The notes under the pieces: generated by a model
The model's database searches: none
The model's input: only the letters and a program-made list of their open reading frames with translations
What the model was told of the DNA's origin: nothing
Part shown: piece after piece, positions 7,218 through 15,625 of the stretch
How positions within the stretch are numbered: the stretch's first letter is position 1
How the letters are laid out: each line of letters opens with the position of its first letter
Program-made: the position numbers and the translations under genes
Assembly: GCF_041690465.1 (NCBI RefSeq)
Contig: NZ_JAWLHG010000024.1
Location: 1-64,000 of the forward strand
Direction: 5' to 3'
DNA from: Falsiroseomonas sp041690465
GTDB lineage: Bacteria; Pseudomonadota; Alphaproteobacteria; Acetobacterales; Acetobacteraceae
DNA: 64,000 bases

Positions 7218-8969
7218 TCAGCGCCTGCGCCAGGCCTGCGTCGCGCGATCGGTGAGCGCCGCCACGGCAAGCTGCGCCAGCTTCGCCGTGGTGGTCGCCG
7301 CCAGCAGCACGCAGGCCATCGCCGCCGCGGCGCTCGATTGCCCGGCCTCGTCCATGTGCACCACGGCGACGGAAGCCGGCTTGGTATCGGGGCCGTAGAG
7401 GAAGATCACCGCACTCACCGTCGTCATCGCGTTGACGAACAGATACACCCAGATCTCCAGCAGCGCCGGCAGGCAGATCGGCAGCGTGACGCGGCCGAAG
7501 GTGAGCCAGGCCGGCACCTTCAGGCTCGCACCCACCGATTCGAATTCCGGATCGAGCTGGCGGATCGCCGTCGTCGCCGTCAGGTGCGCGACGGTGTAGA
7601 AATGCACGATGGAGTTCAGGACCAGGATCGCCAGCGTGCCGTAGAATAGGCCGAGCGGATTGGCCGGGTGGTTGAAGAACAGGATGTAGGCGAGGCCGAG
7701 CACCAGCCCGGGGATCGCCAGCGGCGCGGTGGCGAGCAGCCCGACCGCGTTGCGCAGCCAGCGCGAGAGCGCCGTCGCGCGCGGCGCGCGTTCCAGCAGC
7801 CAGGCGGTGACGAAGACCAGCACGACGCCGATGGTCGCCGCCCACACCGCCATCCGCGCCGAGGTGACGAAGCTGCCCCAGCCCGCCACGTCGAAGCGCC
7901 CGAACTCGTAGTTGTCGAGCGTCAGCGACAGGTTGTACGGCCAGAAGCGGATCAGCGATCCCCAGGCCGCGACGCCGACGATACCGAGCAGCGCGGAGGC
8001 GACGCCGAGGCAGAGCAGCAGCAGCGGCAGGTCGCGGGCCCGCCGCGGCCGCGGCACATAGGGCACGGCGCGGCCGGTGAGCGTCGCGGCGCGCTTGCCT
8101 TCCGCCCAGCGTTGCAGCGCGAAGGCACCGAGGGCCGGCAGCAGCAGCACCATGCCGACCACCGCGCCCATGTTGAAGTTCTGCAGCCCGACCACCTGCT
8201 TGTACACATCGGTCGCCAGCACCTGGAACTGGCCGCCGATCACCTTCGGGATGCCGAAATCCGTCACCACCAGCGTGAAGACGACGACCGCCGCCGAGAC
8301 CAGCCCGTAGCGCACCCCCGGCAAGGTGACGCTGGCGAAGATCCGCGCGCGGGACGCCTTCAGCGCCTCCGCCGCCTCGTAGAGCCGCGCATCCGCGGTG
8401 GCGAGCGCCACCGAGAGGATGATCGCCGCCGAGGGGAAGCAGTAGAAGACCTGCGCGGCGATGATGCCCCAGGGCCCGTAGATGTTCTCGCCGAACAGCA
8501 GCCCGCGCAGCATGCCCTGGTTGCCGAACAGGTAGATCAGGGCGAGCGCCGGCAGCAGCGACGGCGCCAGGATCGGCAGCAGCATCACCGCGCGGAACAC
8601 CGCCTTGAACGGCATGCAGCTGCGCGTCAGCGCATAGGCGTAGCCGAAGGCCAGCGGCACCACGGCCAGCGTGGTCACGCCCGCGACCCAGACGCTGTTC
8701 CACACCGAGGCGACGAGCGAAGGCGTGGTGACATAGGTGGCGAAATTCGCCAGCCCGACGAAGCCGCCCTCCGCATCCTGGAAGGCGCGCACCAGCAGGA
8801 AGGCCATCGGCAGCGCCAGCGCCGCCAGCATGAAAGCGAGCGCCAGCCACAGCCCGGCCTGCATCAACCGCTCGTCGAGCGAAGCGCGGATACGCACCGG
8901 CGCACCGGCGGGGCGGCCGCGCCCCGGGCCGGGCACGGCCAGCCGCTCGCCGAGCGTCGCGTCAGACAT
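7218..8969 (-). CDS. AEP-type ABC transporter permease (fused two-domain)
   Basis: A 583-residue permease with two tandem binding-protein-dependent transport domains, about 12 membrane segments in all. Each half carries an EAA-like loop (EAAEALKASRARIFASVTLP near residue 200 and ESVGASLKVPAWLTFGRVTLP near 475). The fused layout matches the putative 2-aminoethylphosphonate permease family (TIGR03262 type) and the related iron/thiamine transporters. The ATG lies inside the end of the ATPase gene (8-base overlap). Substrate assignment rests on the neighbouring phnX gene. It is the last gene of the minus-strand operon. Confidence 0.85.
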   Translation of the reverse strand: MSDATLGERLAVPGPGRGRPAGAPVRIRASLDERLMQAGLWLALAFMLAALALPMAFLLVRAFQDAEGGFVGLANFATYVTTPSLVASVWNSVWVAGVTTLAVVPLAFGYAYALTRSCMPFKAVFRAVMLLPILAPSLLPALALIYLFGNQGMLRGLLFGENIYGPWGIIAAQVFYCFPSAAIILSVALATADARLYEAAEALKASRARIFASVTLPGVRYGLVSAAVVVFTLVVTDFGIPKVIGGQFQVLATDVYKQVVGLQNFNMGAVVGMVLLLPALGAFALQRWAEGKRAATLTGRAVPYVPRPRRARDLPLLLLCLGVASALLGIVGVAAWGSLIRFWPYNLSLTLDNYEFGRFDVAGWGSFVTSARMAVWAATIGVVLVFVTAWLLERAPRATALSRWLRNAVGLLATAPLAIPGLVLGLAYILFFNHPANPLGLFYGTLAILVLNSIVHFYTVAHLTATTAIRQLDPEFESVGASLKVPAWLTFGRVTLPICLPALLEIWVYLFVNAMTTVSAVIFLYGPDTKPASVAVVHMDEAGQSSAAAAMACVLLAATTTAKLAQLAVAALTDRATQAWRRR

Positions 8970-10092
8970 CGGCGGGGAAGAGCGTCACGGCGTCGGCCGG
9001 CACCGCGACCGGCACCTTCGCGCCCGGCAGCGCGCCGGCCTTGCGCAGCTGCTCGGCGGTCGCGTCCGCCTCCAGCCGCAGCCGGCCTGATTCCAGCGCG
9101 ACGCGGCAGGTGGCGCCGAGGAATTCGAGGTGCACCACCTCCATCCGGATCGCGCCGGGCATCGCCACCGCGGCGGCGCCGAGCCGCACCTCCTCCGGCC
9201 GGACGAAGGCATTCACCTGCGTGCCGTAGAGCATGCCCCTCGCGGCGTCGGCCAGCAGCACATGGCCATGCGCGCGCAACACGCCGGGGCTGGCGTCCAC
9301 CACCGCCTCGAACATCGCGGAGCGCCCGACGAAGCCGGCGACGAAGGCGCTGGCGGGGCGGCGATACACCTCCTCCGGCGTGCCGACCTGCTCCACGCGG
9401 CCGCGGCTCATCACCACGATCCGGTCGGAGACGCCCATCGCCTCCTCCTGGTCATGCGTCACCATGATCGTCGTCACGCCGAGCCGGCGCTGCAGCGCGC
9501 GGATCTCCTGGCGCAGATGCAGCCGCACGATGGCATCGAGCGCCGAGAGCGGCTCGTCCAGCAGCAGCAGCCCCGGCTCCGGCGCCAGCGCGCGGGCGAG
9601 CGCCACGCGCTGCTGCTGGCCGCCGGAAAGCTGCGCCGGGTACTTCGTGGCGTGCTCCGCGAGTCCCACCAGCCGGATCAGCTCGTCAACGCGCGCGGCG
9701 ATGCGCAGCCTGGTCCAGGCCGGCCCGCGCAGGCCATAGGCGACGTTGCGCGCCACGGTGAGGTTCGGGAACAGCGCGTAGGATTGGAAGACGATCCCGA
9801 AGTCGCGTGCCGCCGGCGGCAGGCCGGTGATCTCCCGCCCCGCCTGGCGGATCACGCCGGTGGTCGCCGGATCGAGCCCGGCGATCGCCCGCAGCAGCGT
9901 CGTCTTGCCGCAGCCGGAAGGCCCGACGAAGGAGACGAACTCGCCCTCCGCGATCGAGAGCGAGACGTCCTTCAGTGCGACGAAGCTGCCGAACTGCTTG
10001 CCGACGCTCAGGATCTCGAGGAAGGGCGGCCTCGCCGGAAGCGCAGCGCCACCGGCGGCCGCCGCGCCGCCCTCTTCCAGCGTGGCCGACAC
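8962..10092 (-). CDS. AEP-type ABC transporter ATP-binding protein
   Basis: A 376-residue importer ATPase. Walker A GPSGCGKTT, signature LSGGQQQRVALARAL, Walker B LLLLDEPLSALD and the switch histidine in MVTHDQEEA are all present in order. A C-terminal TOBE-like region (about 280-370) resembles those of PotA/FbpC-type ATPases. The GTG start sits immediately after the TGA of the binding-protein gene, indicating translational coupling. It powers the fused permease encoded next. Confidence 0.9.
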   Translation of the reverse strand: MSATLEEGGAAAAGGAALPARPPFLEILSVGKQFGSFVALKDVSLSIAEGEFVSFVGPSGCGKTTLLRAIAGLDPATTGVIRQAGREITGLPPAARDFGIVFQSYALFPNLTVARNVAYGLRGPAWTRLRIAARVDELIRLVGLAEHATKYPAQLSGGQQQRVALARALAPEPGLLLLDEPLSALDAIVRLHLRQEIRALQRRLGVTTIMVTHDQEEAMGVSDRIVVMSRGRVEQVGTPEEVYRRPASAFVAGFVGRSAMFEAVVDASPGVLRAHGHVLLADAARGMLYGTQVNAFVRPEEVRLGAAAVAMPGAIRMEVVHLEFLGATCRVALESGRLRLEADATAEQLRKAGALPGAKVPVAVPADAVTLFPADV

Positions 10093-11115
10093 TCAGCGCG
10101 GCGCCGACTTGCCGTCGAAGCGCCGCGCCCATTCGCGCAAGATGCGGTCGCGGTTGCCGGCGATCTCGCGGAAATCCGCATTCACCAGGCGGGAGGCGAA
10201 CTCGGCCGGATAGCCGCGCACCGTCGGCTCCACGCCGGGCATGGCGAGCAGCGCGTAGTAGCGGCCATACAGCTCCATCGCCGGCCGCGAGACCGCGAAG
10301 TCGGCGAGCCGCCGCGCGGCCTCCAGGTTGCGCGTGCCGCGGACGATCGCGGTGGCTTCCAGGTCGAAGCCGACGCCATCGGTCGGCACGATGATCTCGA
10401 TCGGCGCGCCCTGGTTCTTCAGCGCGACGGAGCGCATGTCGAAGGAGAGCCCCACCGCGTATTCGCCGCGCGCGGCGTTGTTGCAGGGCGCGCTGCCGGA
10501 ATGCGTGTACACCTGGATGTTGTCGTGCAGGCGCGTCATGTACTGCCATGCATTCGCCTCGCCCTGCGTGCCGATCCAGCCCGCCAGCGTCAGGAAGCCG
10601 GTGCCGCTGCTGTTCGGGTTCGGCATCACGATCTGGCCGCGGAAGCGCGGGTCGAGCAGGTCGGCCCAGGTGCTCGGCCGCGGCAGGCCACGCTGCTGCG
10701 CCACCACCGTGTTGAAGCAGACGGCGGAGACGAAGGCGTCCATGCCGGTCCAGGTCCTCGGGCTGCGGTCGCTGCGCATGTTCGCGCGCAGCGCCTCGGC
10801 GCCCTGCGGCGTGTAGGGCTCCAGCATGTCCATCCCCTCGAGCTGCAGCAGCGAGAAGACGGAGAGGCCCCAGATGATGTCGGCGCGCGGGTTGGCGCGC
10901 TCGGCGATCAGGCGCGCGGTCATCACGCCGGTGGAGTCGCGCACCCAGGCGATCTCGATGCCCGGCACCGCCGCCTCGGCGGCCTGCTTGAACGGCGCGA
11001 GCTGCTCGTTCTCCAGCGCGGTGTACACCGTCAGCCGCGTGCGCTGCTGCGCCTCCGCGGCGCTGGAAAGCGCGAAACCGAGTCCGATTGCGGAAAGCAG
11101 CAGGCTGCGGCGCAT
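10093..11115 (-). CDS. Periplasmic AEP-type substrate-binding protein
   Basis: A 340-residue extracellular solute-binding protein with a signal peptide ending near AEAQQ. The core (LTVYTALENEQLAPF, ADIIWGLSVFSLLQ, NPNSSGTGFLTLAGW) matches the Fbp-like class that includes the putative 2-AEP binding protein (TIGR03261 type). A purine-rich ribosome site (GAGAGGGA) precedes the ATG. It is first of the three transporter genes and about 80 bases downstream of phnX on the same strand. Closest alternative is an iron-binding protein, but the gene context favours phosphonate. Confidence 0.85.
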   Translation of the reverse strand: MRRSLLLSAIGLGFALSSAAEAQQRTRLTVYTALENEQLAPFKQAAEAAVPGIEIAWVRDSTGVMTARLIAERANPRADIIWGLSVFSLLQLEGMDMLEPYTPQGAEALRANMRSDRSPRTWTGMDAFVSAVCFNTVVAQQRGLPRPSTWADLLDPRFRGQIVMPNPNSSGTGFLTLAGWIGTQGEANAWQYMTRLHDNIQVYTHSGSAPCNNAARGEYAVGLSFDMRSVALKNQGAPIEIIVPTDGVGFDLEATAIVRGTRNLEAARRLADFAVSRPAMELYGRYYALLAMPGVEPTVRGYPAEFASRLVNADFREIAGNRDRILREWARRFDGKSAPR

Positions 11116-11194
11116 GGGCGTGTCCCTCTCGAAGGCACCCCACCCCTAGCCGAGGGTCGCGACAGCCGCGTGACGTTCTGGTTGCAGTTCCGCG

Positions 11195-11995
11195 TCACCT
11201 GCCGTCGGGCCGCTCGCCACGCGCCATCCGCGCCGCGATCGCATCGAGCGCATCCGGCAGATCGGCGATGGAATCGATGACGAGATGCGCGCCGGCGCCG
11301 GCCAACTCCGCCGTCGCGCGCGCCCGCAGCGCCGCGCGCTCCGCCTGCGGCAGCGCGGCGAGTTCCGCCGCCGAGAGCCCGGCGATGTTGCCGCTGAGCG
11401 CGACGCCGATCGCCCAGGTCCCGGCCGCGCGGCCCTCGCCGATGCCGGGCGGCGTGTCGTCCACCTTCGCCACCGCCTCCGCCGGACACACGCCCATTTC
11501 CGCCATCGCCTTCCACATCTGCAAGGGTGCCGGGCGTCCCGCGGCGAGGTCGCCGGCGCAGACCATCACCTCCGGCACGAAGCCCTGCGCAGCGGCGAGC
11601 GGCGCGAGGCGTTCCATGATCGGACGCGTGTAGCCGGTGGTGGAGCCGATGCGGATGCCGCGCGCGGCGCACCATGCCAGCGCCTCCCGCGCGCCGGGGA
11701 TCAGTGCACTGTGCGCCTCGACGGCCGCGATGTTCAGCGGCTCGAACACCGCGAAGATCGCCTGCACGTCGCGCTCGTCGAAATCGCGGCCGTGGCGGGC
11801 GCGCCAGGCATCGTTCACCGCGCGTCCGACCAGGCGGATGTGGTCGGCCTTGGCCATGCCCATCGGCCCGCGCGCATCGGCGATCGAGATCTCCACGCCG
11901 AAGCGGCGGAACGCCTCGACGAAGGCGCCCATCGGCGCGCGGCTGCCATGGTCCAGCACGGTGCCGGCCCAGTCCAGGATCACCGCCTTGATCAT
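11195..11995 (-). CDS. phnX: Phosphonoacetaldehyde hydrolase (phosphonatase)
   Basis: A 266-residue HAD-superfamily enzyme that splits the C-P bond of phosphonoacetaldehyde into acetaldehyde and phosphate. The N-terminus MIKAVILDWAGTVLDHG has the DxAGT nucleophile motif (Asp8), and MGMAKADHIR carries the Schiff-base lysine (Lys49) that distinguishes phosphonatases from other HAD enzymes. TTGYTRPIM and KVDDTPPGI supply the later HAD motifs. The ATG overlaps the stop of the upstream FAD gene (ATGA), so the two are coupled. The length matches the family. Confidence 0.93.
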   Translation of the reverse strand: MIKAVILDWAGTVLDHGSRAPMGAFVEAFRRFGVEISIADARGPMGMAKADHIRLVGRAVNDAWRARHGRDFDERDVQAIFAVFEPLNIAAVEAHSALIPGAREALAWCAARGIRIGSTTGYTRPIMERLAPLAAAQGFVPEVMVCAGDLAAGRPAPLQMWKAMAEMGVCPAEAVAKVDDTPPGIGEGRAAGTWAIGVALSGNIAGLSAAELAALPQAERAALRARATAELAGAGAHLVIDSIADLPDALDAIAARMARGERPDGR

Positions 11996-13119
11996 GCCTG
12001 CACGCCCATCTCCGCCAGCGCCTCCGCCGCCAGCCCGAAGGCCGTGGAAGCGCCCGTACCGGAGGTGACGGAAACCAGCCGCACCCCCGGCGCCACCGCC
12101 TCCACGAAGGCGTCCTCCGGACCGGAGGGATAGAGGCCGATCCAGCGTTCCGTCACCGCCGGCGGCGGGCCGAGCACGCGGGCGAATTCGTCGAGGATCA
12201 GCGCGTCCACCTCGGCCGGCTGGAACGGGTCGGGCGTCGCGTCGTAGTGGTGGCTGTCGCCGACCACCAGCGAGCCATCCGCGGACTGCACCACGATCAG
12301 GTGCACGCCGTGTTCGAGATGCGCGGGCTGCTCCACCTGCAGCCGTTGGCGCAGCGCCGGCAGGGTCGGGCAATCGGCATAGCCGCGGTAGCGATGCAGG
12401 CCGAGGTCGCTCATCACCGCCGCCGGCAGCCGCCAGCCGGGATCGGCGAGGCGCAGCATGTGCAGCTTGCACAGCGTCACCCCGCGCCGCGCGAAGACCT
12501 GCGGGAACAGCGTCGCGAGATCGGCGCCGGGGCAGACCACGATCCGCTCCGCACGCAGCGGCCCGTCGGTGGTCTCCACCCGCCCGTTCTCCACCGCCAG
12601 CACGGTGCGGCGCGGCAGGAAGGTGACGCCATGCGCCTCCGCCAGCCAGGCTGCCAGGCGCGGGATGGCCTCGCGGCTCTCCACGCGCAGCTCGTGCGGC
12701 GAATGCAGCGCGGCGAGCACGCCGCCATCGTCGCGCAGCGGCGCCGGCAGGGCGGCGCGCGGCAGCAATGCGCAGCTCTCCCCCATCGGGCCGCGGAGGA
12801 ACTCGGCCAGCACCTCGGCCGCTTCCGGCCGCCGCGCCGCCATCAGCAGCCCGCGATGCAGCACCGGGATGCGCGCCTGCACGCAGACCTCCGCCCAGAT
12901 GTCGCGCGCGCGCCGTGCCCGCCGCCAGGTGTGCGGCAGGCCCTGCCCGGTGACGGTGATGAAGCCGAAATTGCGCACCGAGGCGCCGTTGGCGCGGCTG
13001 TCGCGCTCCACCACGCCGACGCCGAGCCCGGCACGCGCCGCGAGCAGCGCATGCGCCAGGCCGACGATGCCGCCGCCCACGACGAGAAGATCGAAGCGCT
13101 GCTCCATCACCCCCGGCAT
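11992..13119 (-). CDS. FAD-dependent oxidoreductase linked to phosphonate use
   Basis: A 375-residue DAO-type flavoprotein with the FAD-binding motif LLVVGGGIVGLAHALLAARAG near residues 11-31 and a C-terminal TGxG-like segment (VTSGTGASTAFGLAAEAL). Tight coupling to phnX places it in the TIGR03364-like group that recurs in phosphonate clusters. Recalled work on that group points to oxidation of AEP or N-methyl-AEP to phosphonoacetaldehyde. No PhnW transaminase is present here, so this enzyme is the likely source of the PhnX substrate; that is inference. The first ATG has a purine-rich leader; a second ATG lies four codons later. Confidence 0.8.
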   Translation of the reverse strand: MPGVMEQRFDLLVVGGGIVGLAHALLAARAGLGVGVVERDSRANGASVRNFGFITVTGQGLPHTWRRARRARDIWAEVCVQARIPVLHRGLLMAARRPEAAEVLAEFLRGPMGESCALLPRAALPAPLRDDGGVLAALHSPHELRVESREAIPRLAAWLAEAHGVTFLPRRTVLAVENGRVETTDGPLRAERIVVCPGADLATLFPQVFARRGVTLCKLHMLRLADPGWRLPAAVMSDLGLHRYRGYADCPTLPALRQRLQVEQPAHLEHGVHLIVVQSADGSLVVGDSHHYDATPDPFQPAEVDALILDEFARVLGPPPAVTERWIGLYPSGPEDAFVEAVAPGVRLVSVTSGTGASTAFGLAAEALAEMGVQA

Positions 13120-13191
13120 GCGGCCCCCACCTTCCGCGGGCGCCGCCCGAACGGCAAGTGACAGCTCGATGTCAGCGCCGCCCGCGCCGGG

Positions 13192-13761
13192 TCAGCCGGC
13201 GAAGGCCTCGTCCAGCTTCGCGAGCACGCGCTCCTCTGCCTCCGACACCTTGCTGCCGAGACCGAGAAAGCCGCCGGCGGCCTCGGCGACGCGCCGCGCG
13301 CGGCCGATGGTCTCGCGGTGCAACGCCGCGCGCCCCTCCGGCGCCAGCCCGGCGGCGACGGCACGCACATAGCCGCGCCAGGCCTCCGCCATCTCGGCCT
13401 TCGGCGGGGCGTTGAGCCAGGACTCGAGCAGCACGCGGGCCTCGGCCTCGCGGTCGATCCCGGCCTCCCGCGCCGCGTCCTGCACGGCCGCCTTTTCCTT
13501 CGGGTCGAGCGCCCCGTCGGCCCAGGCGACCAGCACCATCGGCACCAGGCCGAGCGCCGCGACGCCCTGCGCGCCGAGGTTCAGCGAAACCAGGTGGTCC
13601 AGCACCGCATCGTCGGTGATGCCCGATGCCGCCGCCAGCGCTTCCTTGCGCGACCGCGTCTGGTCGGCCTCGCGCAGCTTCGCCAGCAGCGCTTCGTTGT
13701 GGCGGGCGAAGAACGCGTTCTCGAGCGCCCGCTCGCGGTCCTGGAGGATGTGTTCGCTCAT
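13192..13761 (-). CDS. TerB-like protein, unknown role
   Basis: A 189-residue soluble protein. The middle segment LVPMVLVAWADGALDPKEKAAV resembles the acidic helical core of TerB/DjlA-like domains, where an Asp-Gly turn is followed by a KE-containing helix. The chosen ATG has AGGAGAG upstream; the open frame reaches further but without a ribosome site. It is on the same strand as the AEP operon and 72 bases upstream of the FAD gene, so it may or may not belong to that transcript. Confidence 0.65.
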   Translation of the reverse strand: MSEHILQDRERALENAFFARHNEALLAKLREADQTRSRKEALAAASGITDDAVLDHLVSLNLGAQGVAALGLVPMVLVAWADGALDPKEKAAVQDAAREAGIDREAEARVLLESWLNAPPKAEMAEAWRGYVRAVAAGLAPEGRAALHRETIGRARRVAEAAGGFLGLGSKVSEAEERVLAKLDEAFAG

Positions 13762-13830
13762 GCTCCGACTCTCCTGTCGTGTCCCCCCATCATAGCAGAT
13801 TCCCGGCACCTTCCTGCCCCCCCGGCGGGC

Positions 13831-14174
13831 ATGCCGGCTTCGCTTTCAAGCCGCAATGACTCCGACCAGTCTGCGCCGTACGAGGTGGTAGCGCTGACGC
13901 AGGTGTCGCGCGCGCCGCTGCCCGCTGCCGACTCAGGCGGTGGCGGGCCTGTCGTTCCGCCGATGCCGAACGCCGTCACGCCGGAGCCGCCGCTACGCGG
14001 AGGAACCGGCGGGGGCGGGCTTGTGGTGCCGCCGGACCCGGTGCTGCCGCTCGGCGAGGTCGTGACATCGCTCTCGGCCCCGCTCCGGTGGGCGTGCCGG
14101 AACCGGCCAGCCTGGCGCTGTTCGGCCCGGCGCTGGCGGGTTTCGGCCTCGTCCGCCGCCGCACGGTTCGAGGC
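13831..14174 (+). pseudogene. Broken PEP-CTERM protein remnant
   Basis: This occupies the 487-base gap between the TerB-like gene and the ompA-type gene. One frame reads a Gly/Pro-rich linker (SGGGGPVVPPMPNAVTP and GGTGGGGLVVPPDPVLP). After about 14084-14087 a second frame reads VPEPASLALFGPALAGFG and VRRR, a classic PEP-CTERM sorting tail. One missing C would join them. No signal peptide precedes the linker and no stop follows the tail before the ompA terminator, so this looks like a decayed fragment. It could instead be a chance match in a non-coding gap, though the sorting-tail resemblance is strong. Confidence 0.45.
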
Positions 14175-14194
14175 GAAGGGCTGCACACGCAGAA

Positions 14195-14220
14195 AGGGGC
14201 CGCGCCTTCGCGCGACCCCT
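14195..14220 (-). terminator. Intrinsic terminator of the OmpA-type gene
   Basis: On the minus strand an 11-bp stem (AGGGGTCGCGC with one mismatch, loop GAAG) is followed directly by TTTCT. It sits 28 bases beyond the stop of the OmpA-type gene, a textbook arrangement. Confidence 0.8.
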
Positions 14221-14248
14221 CCCCGATCCGTCGAACTGCGCCGAAGCG

Positions 14249-15373
14249 TCAGCGCAGGACGATTTCCACGCGCCGGTTCTGCGGCTCGCGCACGCCGTCC
14301 GCGGTGGGCACCAGCGGGCGGCTCTCGCCGAAGGCCTGGATGACCATCGCCTGGCGCGGGATGCCCCGGCGCTCCAGCTCCTGCGCCACCGCCATCGCGC
14401 GGCGCTCAGACAGGCGCTGGTTGTACTGCGGGTTGCCGGCGCGGTCGGCGTGGCCGGCCACCTCGATCCGCGTCGTCTGCACGCGGGTCGAGTTCTGCGC
14501 CGCCTCGGCGATGATCTGCCGCGCGCGATCGGTCAGGTCCGCCCGGTCGAAGTCGAAGAACACCAGGTAGGTGCGCGCCGGCGCCGGGGCGACGGCAGGT
14601 GCGGGGGCGGGTGCTGCCACCGGCGGCGGCGGCGCCGGCTGGTTGAAGGCGTAGCGCAGGCCGATCAGGATCGAGTGGTTGAAGTTCTCGCTTTCCGTGC
14701 CGCCGCGGCTGACCGTGAAGGCGCCACCGCCGGAGGTGGTGTCGATGTCATGCTCCAGCGTGCCGAGGAAGCGGTATTCGGCGGTCAGCGCCAGGCCTGG
14801 GACATACTGGTTGAGCGACGTGGCCGCGCCGACGATGGCCTGATAGGCGAAGCGCCCGTCGCTGCCGTCGCTGCGCACCGTGCCGCCAAGCACGCCAGCG
14901 CGCACATCGTCGAACTCGCGCCAGATGTAGCCGACGCCCACGCCGACATACGGCATGAAGCGGACGCCTGCGAACTCCGCCGCGGGGCCCAGGTCGAAGT
15001 CGTAGAAGGCATTGGCCATCACGCCGTAGCTGCGCGCGGTGCCGCCGGCGTTGGTGGTGCCGCCGAAGCCCTTGATCTCGTCCACGTCGTTCTGGCGGTA
15101 GTTGCCCTCGATCTCGGCGCGGACGCCGTTCCCGAACCCGTAGCCCAGGCTGAGCACGCCGACCCAGCCGAGGTCGAAGCTGACATCGCCGTTCGGGGTG
15201 ATGCCCTGCGCCGCCAGTGCGTTCGCCAACTGGCCGGTAGCCGCGAGGTCGGTTTCCTGCAGCCAGTTAACGCCGGCGCCACCCGCAATGTAGAGGCCGC
15301 TCACCGGCTGCGCGACGGCGAGCCCCGGCACGACGAGCAGCGTGGTCGCAAGCAGTGACGTTCTGAAGTTCAT
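14249..15373 (-). CDS. OmpA-family outer-membrane porin
   Basis: A 374-residue protein with a signal peptide (cleavage after AVAQ), an N-terminal eight-strand-type beta barrel (about 25-235), a Pro/Ala-rich hinge (QPAPPPPVAAPAPAPAVAP) and a C-terminal OmpA domain that binds peptidoglycan. The latter is marked by VFFDFDRADLTDRAR, VAGHADRAGNPQYN, LSERRAMAVAQEL and NRRVEIVL. A GGGAGA site precedes the ATG. It anchors the outer membrane to the wall. It is transcribed away from the pyruvate kinase gene and ends in a clear terminator. Confidence 0.92.
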   Translation of the reverse strand: MNFRTSLLATTLLVVPGLAVAQPVSGLYIAGGAGVNWLQETDLAATGQLANALAAQGITPNGDVSFDLGWVGVLSLGYGFGNGVRAEIEGNYRQNDVDEIKGFGGTTNAGGTARSYGVMANAFYDFDLGPAAEFAGVRFMPYVGVGVGYIWREFDDVRAGVLGGTVRSDGSDGRFAYQAIVGAATSLNQYVPGLALTAEYRFLGTLEHDIDTTSGGGAFTVSRGGTESENFNHSILIGLRYAFNQPAPPPPVAAPAPAPAVAPAPARTYLVFFDFDRADLTDRARQIIAEAAQNSTRVQTTRIEVAGHADRAGNPQYNQRLSERRAMAVAQELERRGIPRQAMVIQAFGESRPLVPTADGVREPQNRRVEIVLR

Positions 15374-15561
15374 ACGAGTCTCTCCCAAAGGATCCCGGAT
15401 CGCGCGCCGCGCCGGATCGGTTGCGCCCGACCGACCAACGCAGTTCCCTCGCCCGCGGCGCGAACCCGTGGCCAATTCGCCCATGCTGTTGCGGTGGCGC
15501 CACACACGTGTTCGTGGCGGGCGCTCAAGCGGCCGTGAGTGTGGCACAGGGGCCAGAGCCG

Positions 15562-15576
15562 CTTATGTTGGCTAAG
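15562..15576. promoter_or_regulatory. Operator-like dyad CTTA-N7-TAAG (distal)
   Basis: A 15-base dyad with arms CTTA and TAAG lies 50 bases before the start of the HTH-pyruvate kinase gene. It matches a second dyad 41 bases downstream, almost four helical turns, so both sites would face the same side of the DNA. In such GC-rich DNA two copies this close are unlikely by chance. The natural candidate binder is the HTH domain of the gene itself. Confidence 0.55.
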
Positions 15577-15602
15577 CGGAACATGGGGCTTTGCGTGCCG
15601 GG

Positions 15603-15617
15603 CTTAAGGCCCATAAG
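15603..15617. promoter_or_regulatory. Operator-like dyad CTTA-N7-TAAG (proximal)
   Basis: This is the second copy of the dyad. Its right arm TAAG overlaps the AAGG ribosome-binding site of the HTH-pyruvate kinase gene, eight bases before the ATG. A protein bound here would block transcript initiation or early elongation. Only the arms are conserved between the two copies; the seven-base spacers differ, as expected for a dimeric HTH repressor. Confidence 0.55.
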
Positions 15618-15625
15618 GTAGCGGG

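Noticed and set aside
13758..14186. 142-codon minus-strand frame over the PEP-CTERM remnant
   Set aside because: Low complexity, no ribosome site, and antisense to a better-supported remnant.
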